Shown here piece after piece: positions 38,128 through 48,600 of a stretch of 64,000 bases of DNA. Made by a program: the position numbers and the translations under genes. Under the pieces are notes generated by a model that was not told where the DNA came from, did not search any database, and worked only from the letters and a program-made list of their open reading frames with translations. Within the stretch, counting starts at the first letter, position 1. Every line of letters starts with the position of its first letter. Source of the stretch: Beijerinckiaceae bacterium (GTDB lineage: Bacteria > Pseudomonadota > Alphaproteobacteria > Rhizobiales > Beijerinckiaceae); the NCBI GenBank assembly GCA_027533425.1, contig JAPZUD010000005.1, forward strand, positions 248,001-312,000. Reading direction: 5' to 3'.

Positions 38128-38172
38128 GGTCGGAGCTTTCCTGCTCTGTATTCCTGTCTTGTCGCACGGTCC

Positions 38173-38201
38173 TCAGGCGAGCCGGCTTCGGCTTCGCCTG
38201 A
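38173..38201 (-). terminator. Hairpin within the gcv operon
   Basis: TCAGGCGA (38173-38180) and TCGCCTGA (38194-38201) form an 8-bp stem; the 13-nt interval can fold further (AGCC with GGCT). It lies seven bases after the OsmC stop, before gcvPA. No T-tract, so partial termination or mRNA protection is more likely than a full stop. Confidence 0.4.
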
Positions 38202-38207
38202 AGGTGC

Positions 38208-38684
38208 TCAGGCATAAATCGGGTCCGTGGGGATCAGTTCCACCTCCGCGCGCAGGGAATTGGCGATGTAGCATTCCTCATGCGCGCGGTGGTGCAGGCG
38301 GTCGATGGTTTCGGCATCGGGCTTCTTCTCGCCGGAGAAGGTGATGACGGGCTTCAGCGCGACATGGCTGACATAGAGCTTGCCACGCTCGTTCTTGGTC
38401 ATGGTGCCGATGGCATCATCGACGTAAGAATCGACGCGGAAGCCCTTCATCGCGCAGAAGGCAAGGAAGAACAGCATGTGGCAGCTCGAGAGCGAGGCGA
38501 CGAGCGCCTCCTCCGGGTCCACGGCATCCACTTTCGAATACAGCGGCACCGAACTCGGCGCCGAGGAACCCGGCACCGAGATGCCGCCGTCGAAGGTCCA
38601 GAGATGGCCGCGCGAATACTTGTTGTCGGTGAAGGGCTCGTCGCCGCGAGACCAGCTGACTTTTGCGATATATTCGTGGGCCAT
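38208..38684 (-). CDS. OsmC-family protein (peroxide-reductase-like)
   Basis: A 158-residue OsmC/Ohr-fold protein. The two redox cysteines are C68 in SLSSCHMLFFLAFCA and C138 in HEECYIANSL, the pattern of thiol-dependent hydroperoxidases. The family reduces organic peroxides, often using lipoylated partners as reductant, which makes its place between gcvH (a lipoyl protein) and gcvPA notable. Same strand and close spacing with both, so it is probably under the glycine riboswitch. The function in this operon is inferred only. Confidence 0.88.
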   Translation of the reverse strand: MAHEYIAKVSWSRGDEPFTDNKYSRGHLWTFDGGISVPGSSAPSSVPLYSKVDAVDPEEALVASLSSCHMLFFLAFCAMKGFRVDSYVDDAIGTMTKNERGKLYVSHVALKPVITFSGEKKPDAETIDRLHHRAHEECYIANSLRAEVELIPTDPIYA

Positions 38685-38720
38685 TCTGAAAATTCCTTTT
38701 TGAAAACGGATCGGTGGAAA

Positions 38721-39089
38721 TCAGGCGCCGATCATCGCCTTGTAGGCCGCCTCATCCATGAGGCCGGCAAGCTCGCCCTTGTCAGCAAGGCGGATCTTCA
38801 TGAACCAGCCCTGGCCTTCGGGATCCTCGTTGATCGTGGCCGGGCTGTCCGGCAGGCCGTCATTCACGGCGACAACCTCGCCCGAAACCGGGGCGTAGAC
38901 ATCGGAAGCCGCCTTCACGCTCTCGACCACGGCCGCCTCGCCGCCGGCCTTCACGGCCTTTCCGACTTCCGGCAGCTCGACGAAAACCACATCGCCAAGC
39001 TGGCTCTGCGCATAATCGGTGATGCCGACAATGCCGGTATCGCCTTCGACGCGGACGTATTCGTGATCCTTGGTGTAGTAGGTCGTCAT
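38721..39089 (-). CDS. gcvH: Glycine cleavage system H protein
   Basis: Lipoyl carrier that shuttles the aminomethyl group between P, T and L proteins. The 122-residue protein has the expected beta fold, with the lipoyl lysine K59 in [20 protein letters not shown]. The N-terminus ([25 protein letters not shown]) is typical. It lies 21 bases after gcvT. Confidence 0.97.
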   Translation of the reverse strand: MTTYYTKDHEYVRVEGDTGIVGITDYAQSQLGDVVFVELPEVGKAVKAGGEAAVVESVKAASDVYAPVSGEVVAVNDGLPDSPATINEDPEGQGWFMKIRLADKGELAGLMDEAAYKAMIGA

Positions 39090-39110
39090 GTTTGTCTCCC
39101 CCGGAAGCGG

Positions 39111-40244
39111 TTAGCGGAAATAGCGATGCGGGACGAACGGCATCGGCGCGATGCGGGCCGGCAGTTCCTTGCCCCGGACGATAAGCGTGACCGATGTGCC
39201 GGCCGCGGCAAACGCCGTCTCGACATAGCCCATGGCCACCGGGCCGTTGACGCTGGGGCCGAAGCCGCCGGACGTCACCACGCCGATGCGGCGGCCATCC
39301 GCCATGATCTCGGCACCCTCGCGCGCCGGCTGGCGGCCTTCCGGCAACAGGCCAACCCGCAAGCGCGCCGGGCCGGCGGCCAGTTCGCGCCGGATACGCT
39401 CCGCGCCCGGAAAGCCGCCCTGCTCGCGCCGGCGCTTCTGGATCGACCATTTGAGGTCAGCCTCGATTGGCGAGGTGGTGGTGTCGATATCATGCCCGTA
39501 GAGGCAGAGCCCGGCCTCGAGCCGCAGCGAATCCCGCGCGCCAAGCCCGATCGGGCGGACGCGCGGATCCGCAAGCAGGCGATCGCAGAAAGCAGCAACA
39601 TCCTTTGCGGGGATGGAAATCTCGACGCCATCCTCGCCGGTATAGCCGGAGCGCGAGATATGCAGCCAGACGCCATCGAGCTGGGCGGCATGGTAGGTCA
39701 TGAAGGGAACGGTGCGGATGCCCGGCACAAGGCCCGCGATGACATCCACCGCCTCCGGCCCCTGCAGGGCGATCAGCGCAAGATCCGCCTCGACGCGGAG
39801 CGACACGCCGGCCGGGAGATGCGCGGCAATATGGGTGTAGTCCGCATCCTTGCAGCCGGCATTGACGACCAGATAGGCCCAGCCCTCGTGTCCGTCATAG
39901 GCGGAGCGGGTGATCATCAGGTCATCGAGGATGCCGCCATCGGCGCCGAGCAGTTGGGAATAGCGCTGCTGGCCGGGCTTCAGGTTCAGGATATCCGCCG
40001 GGACGAGGGCCTCGAGGGCGGCGGCCGTCTTCTCCCAGCTGTCGGAATGGACGAAGCACTGGCCCATATGGGAGACATCGAACAGGCCGGCATGGGCGCG
40101 CGTCCAGAGATGCTCGGTCAGGATGCCGTCCTTGTACTGGACGGGCATGGAATAGCCCGCGAAGGGGACCATGCGGGCGCCCCGGGCCATGTGCCAGGCA
40201 TCGAGAGGGGTGTGTTTCAGATCGTCTGCAGCGGGTTCAGCCAT
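39111..40244 (-). CDS. gcvT: Glycine cleavage system aminomethyltransferase (T protein)
   Basis: Transfers the methylene group from lipoyl-GcvH to tetrahydrofolate and releases ammonia. The 377-residue protein has HMARGARMVPFAGYSMPVQY near the N-terminus, the folate-site aspartate region LFDVSHMGQ, SRSGYTGEDGVEI and the C-terminal barrel with IGVVTSGGFGPSVNGPVAMGYV. The ATG at 40244 fits the family; an in-frame ATG 78 bases upstream falls inside the leader. First gene of the operon, directly behind the tandem glycine riboswitch. Confidence 0.96.
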   Translation of the reverse strand: MAEPAADDLKHTPLDAWHMARGARMVPFAGYSMPVQYKDGILTEHLWTRAHAGLFDVSHMGQCFVHSDSWEKTAAALEALVPADILNLKPGQQRYSQLLGADGGILDDLMITRSAYDGHEGWAYLVVNAGCKDADYTHIAAHLPAGVSLRVEADLALIALQGPEAVDVIAGLVPGIRTVPFMTYHAAQLDGVWLHISRSGYTGEDGVEISIPAKDVAAFCDRLLADPRVRPIGLGARDSLRLEAGLCLYGHDIDTTTSPIEADLKWSIQKRRREQGGFPGAERIRRELAAGPARLRVGLLPEGRQPAREGAEIMADGRRIGVVTSGGFGPSVNGPVAMGYVETAFAAAGTSVTLIVRGKELPARIAPMPFVPHRYFR

Positions 40245-40307
40245 TTCTCTCGCCGGCTTGCGCCGCCTCCGTGACAAGGATGCATGCCGTTCCGGGCGGA
40301 ACGGTGC

Positions 40308-40478
40308 TGCCCCCTCTGTCACGGAACCTGAGAGATTTCACCGCGATGCGGCTTACTCCGTCGGTGGAGGGATGCGCCCTCGCTTTCCAGAGCGGCTTTT
40401 CTCGCGCGGTCCTTCTGCCTGAGCGTTTCCGGGGCGGTTGCGCCTTCGGCGGCGGGCGAACCCGCTCTCTCCCGCGCG
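40308..40478 (-). promoter_or_regulatory. Tandem glycine riboswitch
   Basis: Read on the minus strand, aptamer 1 (about 40478-40403) has P1 from CGCGC and GCGCG, then GGGAGAG, CCGAAGGCGCAA and GGAAACGCTCAGGCAGAAGG, the glycine aptamer consensus. Aptamer 2 (about 40400-40308) has CTCTGGAAAGCG, CACCGACGGAGTAAGC, GTGAAATCTCTCAGG and CAGAG closing its P1. The pair lies 64 bases upstream of gcvT. In known cases glycine binding turns the cleavage genes on; no clear terminator follows, so control may be at translation initiation. Confidence 0.93.
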
Positions 40479-40521
40479 GGAGATGGCCATGAACGCTGAC
40501 GTAGCGCTTTTGCAGCCCAAG

Positions 40522-41133
40522 TCAATTGCGGCGTTGACGACGCGGTCCCGTTTGGCGAGCGCCCTGTGGATCCAGCCCGATGAGTACGGAATACTGCTCG
40601 GCCGGATCCGCGGCAGTGATCGGAACAGCGATCGAATCATCCACCGTCACGAAGGGGGCCTGGTTGTCGCTGGCCGGGATGTTCACCGCGACAGGGACGA
40701 GGCGGGTCGACAGGGTCTGGCCGTTGCCGCGGACGGCAATCCGCACGGGGATGGTGTAGGTGCCAGGCTTGCCGGCCTCGCCCAGAAGGACGCGCCCCTG
40801 GATCCCGACCTTGATCCGCATCGTATTGCCTTCCTGGCGGCATTCCCGGGCGAGATCATTGATGGCCGCCTGATAGGCGACGCCCCGGGCCTGCGTGGTA
40901 TCGCCGGTGCGGTAGGCAGCGGTACCATCGAGGATGTTGGCGGCAGGGCAGCCGAGATCGCGCACCTCTTCCTTCTGCTCCGGCAGTTTGGTCCCGCCGA
41001 AGAAGATCCGTTCTGTCACCCGGCGTTCGGTCGGGCTGGGCTCGTTGCCGGACGACGTACTCTGGCATGCGGCCAAAGCCGCACCGAGACCAGCAAGAAA
41101 GACAAGACGGACAGACACGGCACCAACGCTCAC
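40522..41133 (-). CDS. Hypothetical lipoprotein
   Basis: A 203-residue protein with a lipoprotein signal (VRLVFLAGLGAALAAC), the lipobox LAAC placing lipidated C23 at the membrane. The mature part has two further Cys (LGCPAANIL and ARECRQEG) that may form a disulfide, then beta-rich sequence ending in a DPAEQYSVLIGLDP segment and a basic tail. Family not recognised with certainty; such proteins are common beside IalB-like genes in Hyphomicrobiales. It starts ten bases after the IalB-like gene, same strand. Confidence 0.75.
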   Translation of the reverse strand: MSVGAVSVRLVFLAGLGAALAACQSTSSGNEPSPTERRVTERIFFGGTKLPEQKEEVRDLGCPAANILDGTAAYRTGDTTQARGVAYQAAINDLARECRQEGNTMRIKVGIQGRVLLGEAGKPGTYTIPVRIAVRGNGQTLSTRLVPVAVNIPASDNQAPFVTVDDSIAVPITAADPAEQYSVLIGLDPQGARQTGPRRQRRN

Positions 41134-41143
41134 GGGATGATCC

Positions 41144-41698
41144 TCACTGAAGCTGCGCGAAACCCTGCTCGAACCCCGAAAGCGTCACGGGAAGGCCGCG
41201 GCCTTCCTCCGGCGTCAGGAACACGGCGAAGAGCGCGACCTTGCCCTTCTTGAACCCGTCGATCAAGGCATTGTCCATGTCGACCTCGGCGACGCAGCCG
41301 CTTTCGAGACACCGGACGAAACCAGTCGATCCGATATCGCGCTCGTCGATCTTCAGGCCGAGACCGCGCGGGAGCAGGATGCCCAGCGGCGCGATCACAC
41401 GGAGGACCGGACGACGGATGGCCGGAGCGGCGGGGTCCCGGCGACGGGCCTCGGCTGTGGCCGCGCTGTCCTCGACACGCAGGATGACGACCGCCAGGTT
41501 GAGATCCGACTGGTCCAGCACGTTCTGGATCAGGATACATTGCTCCGGACCGGCGGGGTTCGGCCGATCACAGCGATGCTGCCAGTCGCCGAATTTCTGC
41601 TTCAGCGTGCCCTGTGCCACGGCCGGCGAGACAAACCCGGCCACCACGAGCAGCCAGGAGACGACAGGAACCAGCGCCATCTTCGCCGAAATATGCAC
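41144..41698 (-). CDS. Invasion-associated locus B (IalB) family protein
   Basis: A 184-residue exported protein with a signal peptide (ALVPVVSWLLVVAGFVSPAVA). The mature part begins GTLKQKFGDWQHRCDRPNP and has the paired-Cys pattern CDRP/QCIL and RCLESGC characteristic of the IalB fold (PF06776). In Bartonella IalB affects erythrocyte invasion, but the family is widespread in non-pathogens and the function is unknown. A second ATG at codon 7 is an alternative start. Probably co-transcribed with the downstream lipoprotein gene. Confidence 0.82.
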   Translation of the reverse strand: MHISAKMALVPVVSWLLVVAGFVSPAVAQGTLKQKFGDWQHRCDRPNPAGPEQCILIQNVLDQSDLNLAVVILRVEDSAATAEARRRDPAAPAIRRPVLRVIAPLGILLPRGLGLKIDERDIGSTGFVRCLESGCVAEVDMDNALIDGFKKGKVALFAVFLTPEEGRGLPVTLSGFEQGFAQLQ

Positions 41699-42046
41699 GT
41701 CGGATCGCTCCCGGACTCTTTTCTAAAGGCTGCGATTGGCCTAACAGAGAGGCTGGTCCTGTCAAGGAAGGTGATGACTTTCCGGCAGGTTCACCCGCCC
41801 GCATTCCCACTCCGCCCGGCCAAATCGGCAGCGGATCGGCCGAAGCCGGGCAGGATCGAGGACAGAACACGGCGCCGATGCGGCAAGCTAACGCTTGCAT
41901 GGAGCGGCGCTTTGTGAAAAGTGGAAAGCATCTCATATGCTTATTTTTGCATGTGACTTGCGATGTTAAGGCCGGGTTGACCGATATCCGGGCAGATGCA
42001 GCCCGGAGCCGGATTCCGGTGGCACACAGGGGGAGTGGCACTCGCC
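41699..42046. other. 348-base divergent intergenic region upstream of the cytochrome oxidase operon
   Basis: No gene is seen. It holds two short perfect hairpins: GCAAGC/GCTTGC with loop TAAC (41883-41898), and AAGCAT/ATGCTT with a 5-nt loop (41936-41952) followed by ATTTTTG. The second could be a weak terminator, or an operator in an AT-rich patch that is the likely promoter area for ctaC. No FNR-type or other familiar operator was recognised. Confidence 0.5.
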
Positions 42047-44598
<2,552 letters not shown>

Positions 44599-44604
44599 TC
44601 CGTA

Positions 44605-44691
44605 TTCCGGAGGCCGGGCAACCGGCCTCCGGAACGCTATCGGAAAGGGGCCCGCGGGCCCGTTCCCGATGGCGTCCGGCCAACCGGCCGG
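44605..44691 (+). repeat. Hairpin cluster between ctaD and ctaB
   Basis: The first hairpin is a perfect 13-bp stem, TTCCGGAGGCCGG and CCGGCCTCCGGAA, closed by a GCAA tetraloop (44605-44634), starting 7 bases after the ctaD stop. A GGGCCCGCGGGCCC palindrome lies near 44648-44661 and CCGGCC/GGCCGG with loop AACC at 44676-44691. No T-tracts. Likely mRNA stability or partial terminators that separate ctaCD from assembly genes. Confidence 0.65.
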
Positions 44692-44725
44692 CGGTATCCT
44701 CCTCGTCAAGAACAGGGCGATTTGC

Positions 44726-45673
44726 GTGAGTGACCTTGGTGCTGATCTCCGGCGCGAGACGCTGATCTCGAATGCCGACCCGCTGGATTTCCTGTCGCTT
44801 CTGAAGCCGCGGGTCATGTCGCTTGTCGTCTTCACGGCGCTTGTCGGCATGGTGCTGGCGCCGGGTGCGATCCACCCGGTCATCGGCCTGATCGCCGTCT
44901 TCGCGATCGCGGTGGGTGCCGGCGCGTCGGGCGCGCTCAACATGTGGTACGATGCCGATATCGATGCCGTGATGGGGCGGACGGCGAAACGTCCGATCCC
45001 CTCGGGCCGTGTCCAGCCGGGCGAGGCGCTGAGCTTCGGGATGATTCTCTCGGTTCTCTCGGTGATGGTGCTTGGCCTCGCGACCAACTGGGTCGCCGGG
45101 GGCCTGCTGGCCTTCACGATATTCTTCTACGTCGTGATCTACACGATGGGCCTGAAGCGCCGAACGGCGCAGAACATCGTCATTGGCGGTGCGGCCGGGG
45201 CCCTTCCCCCGGTTGTCGGCTGGGCGGCCGTGACCGGTGGCGTGGCGATCGAGCCGATGATCCTGTTCTCGATCATCTTCCTGTGGACGCCGCCGCATTT
45301 CTGGGCGCTGGCCATTGTCCGCAAGGATGACTATGCCCGCGCCGGGGTGCCGATGCTGCCGAATGTCGCCAGCGACCGGAATACCCGGCTGCAGATCCTC
45401 CTTTATTCGCTGCTGCTGATCCCCTTCGGCGTCGCGCCGTTCTTCATGGGTTTCGGCGGCTGGCTCTACGGCGCCACCGCTCTGGTCGGCGGCGTGATGA
45501 TGGTCTGGTGGTCCGTGGGCATCCTGCGCGCGGATGACGAGGACCGGCTGAAAAAGGCTTGCTGGTCACTGTTCGGCGGCTCGATCCTCTATCTTTTCGC
45601 AGTCTTCGCGGCCCTGCTGCTCGAATGGGCCGGCGGCTTCGCCTGGGCCCTTCTCCGCGAGGGCCTTGCATGA
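44726..45673 (+). CDS. ctaB: Protohaem IX farnesyltransferase (haem O synthase)
   Basis: Adds a farnesyl group to haem B to make haem O, the precursor of haem A for the oxidase. The 315-residue UbiA-superfamily membrane enzyme has the motif [23 protein letters not shown] and a second conserved loop [26 protein letters not shown]. The GTG at 44726 follows AGGGCGA at about nine bases and gives the normal length; an in-frame ATG at 44669 lies within the hairpin region. Its stop overlaps the next ATG. Confidence 0.94.
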   Translation: MSDLGADLRRETLISNADPLDFLSLLKPRVMSLVVFTALVGMVLAPGAIHPVIGLIAVFAIAVGAGASGALNMWYDADIDAVMGRTAKRPIPSGRVQPGEALSFGMILSVLSVMVLGLATNWVAGGLLAFTIFFYVVIYTMGLKRRTAQNIVIGGAAGALPPVVGWAAVTGGVAIEPMILFSIIFLWTPPHFWALAIVRKDDYARAGVPMLPNVASDRNTRLQILLYSLLLIPFGVAPFFMGFGGWLYGATALVGGVMMVWWSVGILRADDEDRLKKACWSLFGGSILYLFAVFAALLLEWAGGFAWALLREGLA

Positions 45674-45837
45674 GCGCGCCGCAGGAAACCGAAGGGCTGC
45701 GCCTGACCGACGAGGAAAAGGCCCGCCGGGCACGGCGAAACAAGGCGATCGGCTTTGGCGTGGCCGGCCTGTGCCTCCTCTTCTATGTGATCACCGTGTT
45801 CAAGATGGGACCTGCCATCCTTTCAAGGCCGATGTGA
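45670..45837 (+). CDS. CoxF-like small membrane protein
   Basis: A 55-residue protein whose ATG overlaps the ctaB stop (ATGA). The N-terminal half is charged ([19 protein letters not shown]) and one membrane helix follows ([20 protein letters not shown]). Short proteins of this layout between ctaB and ctaG are called CoxF in this order; their role in oxidase assembly is presumed from position. The stop is followed after one base by the ctaG ATG. Confidence 0.8.
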   Translation: MSAPQETEGLRLTDEEKARRARRNKAIGFGVAGLCLLFYVITVFKMGPAILSRPM

Positions 45838-45838
45838 C

Positions 45839-46471
45839 ATGACCGAACGTCCGCTTCCTGCCCCTGTCGTGATCGATCCCGCCCGCAACCGCCGGGTGGC
45901 CGCCTATGTCGTGACCGGCTTCTGCGTGATGCTCGGCGCCTCCTTCGCGGCAGTGCCGCTCTATGACCTGTTCTGCCGGGTCACCGGCTATGGCGGCACG
46001 ACGATGGTGGCGACCCGTGCGCCGGACCGCGTGACCGAGCGGGTCTTCAAGATCCGGTTCGATGCGAATGTCGCCTCCGGTCTCAACTGGCGATTCGAGC
46101 CTGAAGTGCCGGAGATCACGATCCGGGCCGGCGAGGTCAAGACCGTCAGTTACACCTTGCGCAATCCCGGCACGCAGCCGACGACCGGCATTGCCAGCTA
46201 CAACGTGACGCCGGACCAGACCGGCGCGTATTTCAACAAGATCGCCTGCTTCTGCTTCACCGAGCAGACCCTGCAGCCGGGCGAGGCGCGGACCGAGGAA
46301 GTGGTGTTTTTCGTGGATCCCGACATTGCGAAGAACCGCGAACTCGACAATATCCGAACGATCACCTTGTCTTACACGTTTTTTCCGTCCAAGAACCCGG
46401 CCAAGCCTGTGGCCGATGCTGGACAGCTGACGGCACCGCCCGCGCCCGCGGGCGGCACCGTGTCGAAATAG
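45839..46471 (+). CDS. ctaG: Cytochrome c oxidase assembly protein CtaG/Cox11
   Basis: Delivers copper to the CuB site of subunit I. 210 residues: a short cytoplasmic N-terminus, one membrane helix ([20 protein letters not shown]) and a periplasmic Ig-like domain. Family motifs are [15 protein letters not shown] just after the helix, [10 protein letters not shown], and the copper-binding [13 protein letters not shown]. Full length. It overlaps or abuts its neighbours in the oxidase operon. Confidence 0.96.
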   Translation: MTERPLPAPVVIDPARNRRVAAYVVTGFCVMLGASFAAVPLYDLFCRVTGYGGTTMVATRAPDRVTERVFKIRFDANVASGLNWRFEPEVPEITIRAGEVKTVSYTLRNPGTQPTTGIASYNVTPDQTGAYFNKIACFCFTEQTLQPGEARTEEVVFFVDPDIAKNRELDNIRTITLSYTFFPSKNPAKPVADAGQLTAPPAPAGGTVSK

Positions 46472-46488
46472 AAGGGGGGCCCGTTTCC

Positions 46489-47355
46489 ATGGCCGACGCA
46501 CACGCCAAGAACCACGATTACCACATTCTTCCGCCGAGCCCCTGGCCCTTTATCGGGTCGGTTTCGGCCTTCATCTGCGCGGTCGGCGCCGTGATGTGGA
46601 TGAAGAAGATGCCGATCGGGGGCCTCCAGGCCGGCAGCCTGCTCTTCTTCGCCGGCTTTATCGGTGTTCTCTACACGATGTTCGGCTGGTGGCGCGATGT
46701 CGTGAACGAGGCCGAGACAGGTGATCATACCCGCGTTGTGCAGATGCATCACCGCTACGGCATGATCATGTTCATTGCTTCGGAAGTGATGTTCTTCGTG
46801 GCGTGGTTCTGGGCGTATTTCGACATCGCCTTCTTCACCAACGAGGCCATTCAGTTCCAGCGGACCGAGCTGACCGGCGGACAATGGCCGCCGAAGGGCA
46901 TCGCGGTCTTCAACCCGTGGGAATTGCCGCTCTTCAACACGCTGATCCTGCTGACCTCGGGTACCACGGTGACGTGGGCCCATCATGCGATCGTGCATGG
47001 CGACCGGCAGGGACTGCGTCAGGGCCTTTGGCTCACCGTGCTGCTCGGTGCGTTCTTCACGCTGGTGCAGATGTATGAGTACAGCCATGCCGCCTTCAAG
47101 TTCTCGGGCCATATCTATGGCGCGACCTTCTTCATGGCGACAGGCTTCCATGGCTTCCACGTCCTCGTCGGCACCATCTTCCTCGCGGTCTGCCTGATGC
47201 GCGTCTACAAGGGGCATTTCACCCCGAAGCAGCATCTCGGCTTTGAATTCGCGGCCTGGTACTGGCACTTCGTGGACGTGGTCTGGCTGTTCCTCTTCGC
47301 AGCCATCTATGTCTGGGGCTCGAACTGGGGCGCAGCGGCAGCCGCCGCCCATTGA
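46489..47355 (+). CDS. ctaE: Cytochrome c oxidase subunit III
   Basis: Non-catalytic core subunit, 288 residues with seven membrane helices, stabilising proton uptake into subunit I. Typical segments are [20 protein letters not shown] at the start, [41 protein letters not shown] and [20 protein letters not shown]. Followed by a terminator-like hairpin at 47366-47388. Confidence 0.97.
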   Translation: MADAHAKNHDYHILPPSPWPFIGSVSAFICAVGAVMWMKKMPIGGLQAGSLLFFAGFIGVLYTMFGWWRDVVNEAETGDHTRVVQMHHRYGMIMFIASEVMFFVAWFWAYFDIAFFTNEAIQFQRTELTGGQWPPKGIAVFNPWELPLFNTLILLTSGTTVTWAHHAIVHGDRQGLRQGLWLTVLLGAFFTLVQMYEYSHAAFKFSGHIYGATFFMATGFHGFHVLVGTIFLAVCLMRVYKGHFTPKQHLGFEFAAWYWHFVDVVWLFLFAAIYVWGSNWGAAAAAAH

Positions 47356-47365
47356 CGCTGAAGCA

Positions 47366-47388
47366 GGGGCGGCCTCGGGCCGCCCCTT
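47366..47388 (+). terminator. Hairpin after ctaE
   Basis: GGGGCGGCC (47366-47374), loop TCG, GGCCGCCCC (47378-47386), then TT. A 9-bp GC stem 11 bases after the ctaE stop. The short T-run suggests leaky termination before the DUF983 gene. Confidence 0.55.
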
Positions 47389-47407
47389 CCGATTCGAGGG
47401 GGAGCCC

Positions 47408-47785
47408 ATGGAGTATCACGGCCCGGAAGCTGACCCGGTTTCGGCCGGTCTCGCCGGACGTTGCCCCCGCTGCGGCGACGGGCACCTGTTCGACGGGTTC
47501 CTCCGCCTCGCCCCGTCCTGCCGCTCCTGCGGACTGGATTACCGCTTTGCGGATTCAGGCGATGGGCCCGCCGTCTTCGTGATCCTGATCGCCGGCTTCC
47601 TCGTCGTCGGCCTGCTGCTCTGGACCGAGATCCGCTACGAGCCACCGATCTGGGTCCATCTGGTCATCTTCCTGCCGATGACCCTGATCCTCTGCCTCGG
47701 TATGCTGCGGCCGCTGAAGGGCATAATGATCGCGCTGCAATACCGGAATCGTGCCGAAGAAGGGCGGCTCTCGGACACGCCATGA
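47408..47785 (+). CDS. DUF983 zinc-ribbon membrane protein
   Basis: A 125-residue protein: an N-terminal zinc ribbon (CPRCGDGHLF and CRSCGLDYRF), then two membrane helices (AVFVILIAGFLVVGLLLWTE and VHLVIFLPMTLILCLGMLRP). DUF983 genes regularly follow ctaE in this order, and a link to oxidase maturation is presumed. GGGGGAG precedes the ATG at 47408. Its stop overlaps the SURF1 start as ATGA. Confidence 0.88.
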   Translation: MEYHGPEADPVSAGLAGRCPRCGDGHLFDGFLRLAPSCRSCGLDYRFADSGDGPAVFVILIAGFLVVGLLLWTEIRYEPPIWVHLVIFLPMTLILCLGMLRPLKGIMIALQYRNRAEEGRLSDTP

Positions 47786-48573
47786 GCCTGCGCGCCAAGG
47801 GGTTCCTGATCTTCATCGCGGCGATCACGCTGTTCCAGGCCGGACTCGGCTTCTGGCAATGGCAACGCATGGGCGAGAAGGAGGCCTTCCTTGCAGGGAT
47901 TGCCGCCGCAGCGAAAGCGCCCCCTCGTCCGCTCGGGGAGGCCCGCCTCTGGGACCGGGTGACGATCACCGGGCGTTTTGTCCATGAGCGGGCGAGCTAT
48001 GTCCGCACGTCCCGGCCCGAGCCGAAGCCCGGCGTCCAGGCTGGCCGCACCCTGCAGGGCAGCGGGTTCGGTGTGTTCGTCATGACGCCCTTCATCACCC
48101 GGCGCTGCGGTGCGGACGGGAAGTGCGCGCTGATCAATATCTACGTCAATCGGGGATTCCTGCCGACCCGCGCCGACGGTCGTCTGCCGCCCTTCGACCG
48201 GCCGACCGAGCCGGTGACACTGACCGGCTTCCTGCGGCCGACCGAATCCGCCGGGTTCTTTCCGCCGCATAATGACCCGCAGCGGCAGGTCTGGTTCTTC
48301 CGGAGCACGGACGAAATGGCCCGGTTGACCGGCCTGCCGGGCGCCGAGACCGTCGAGCAGGCCCGCGCACACTATAGCCGCTTCCTTGACCTCCAGGCCG
48401 CGTCGGATGCTGTCGATCCGCCCTATGGTGTCGAGGTCGAGGCCTTTCTCGCGGCCATCCCCAACAACCATTTCCAGTATGCGCTGACCTGGTGGGGTCT
48501 CGCGCTGACCAATGTTGTCGTCCTGACATTTTTCCTTGCATCGCGCCGTCGGCGCGGCACAAGTGCGGTCTGA
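47782..48573 (+). CDS. SURF1-family cytochrome oxidase assembly protein
   Basis: A 263-residue protein with an N-terminal (FLIFIAAITLFQAGLGFWQW) and a C-terminal (YALTWWGLALTNVVVLTFFLA) membrane helix around a periplasmic domain. LGFWQWQRMGEKEAFL and INIYVNRGFLPTRA are SURF1 hallmarks, and HFQYALTWWGLA is the conserved C-terminal motif. The family aids insertion of haem a into subunit I. Coupled to the DUF983 gene by ATGA overlap. Confidence 0.93.
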   Translation: MSLRAKGFLIFIAAITLFQAGLGFWQWQRMGEKEAFLAGIAAAAKAPPRPLGEARLWDRVTITGRFVHERASYVRTSRPEPKPGVQAGRTLQGSGFGVFVMTPFITRRCGADGKCALINIYVNRGFLPTRADGRLPPFDRPTEPVTLTGFLRPTESAGFFPPHNDPQRQVWFFRSTDEMARLTGLPGAETVEQARAHYSRFLDLQAASDAVDPPYGVEVEAFLAAIPNNHFQYALTWWGLALTNVVVLTFFLASRRRRGTSAV

Positions 48574-48600
48574 GTTTCTTCCCCCTGCGGAATGCCTCCC

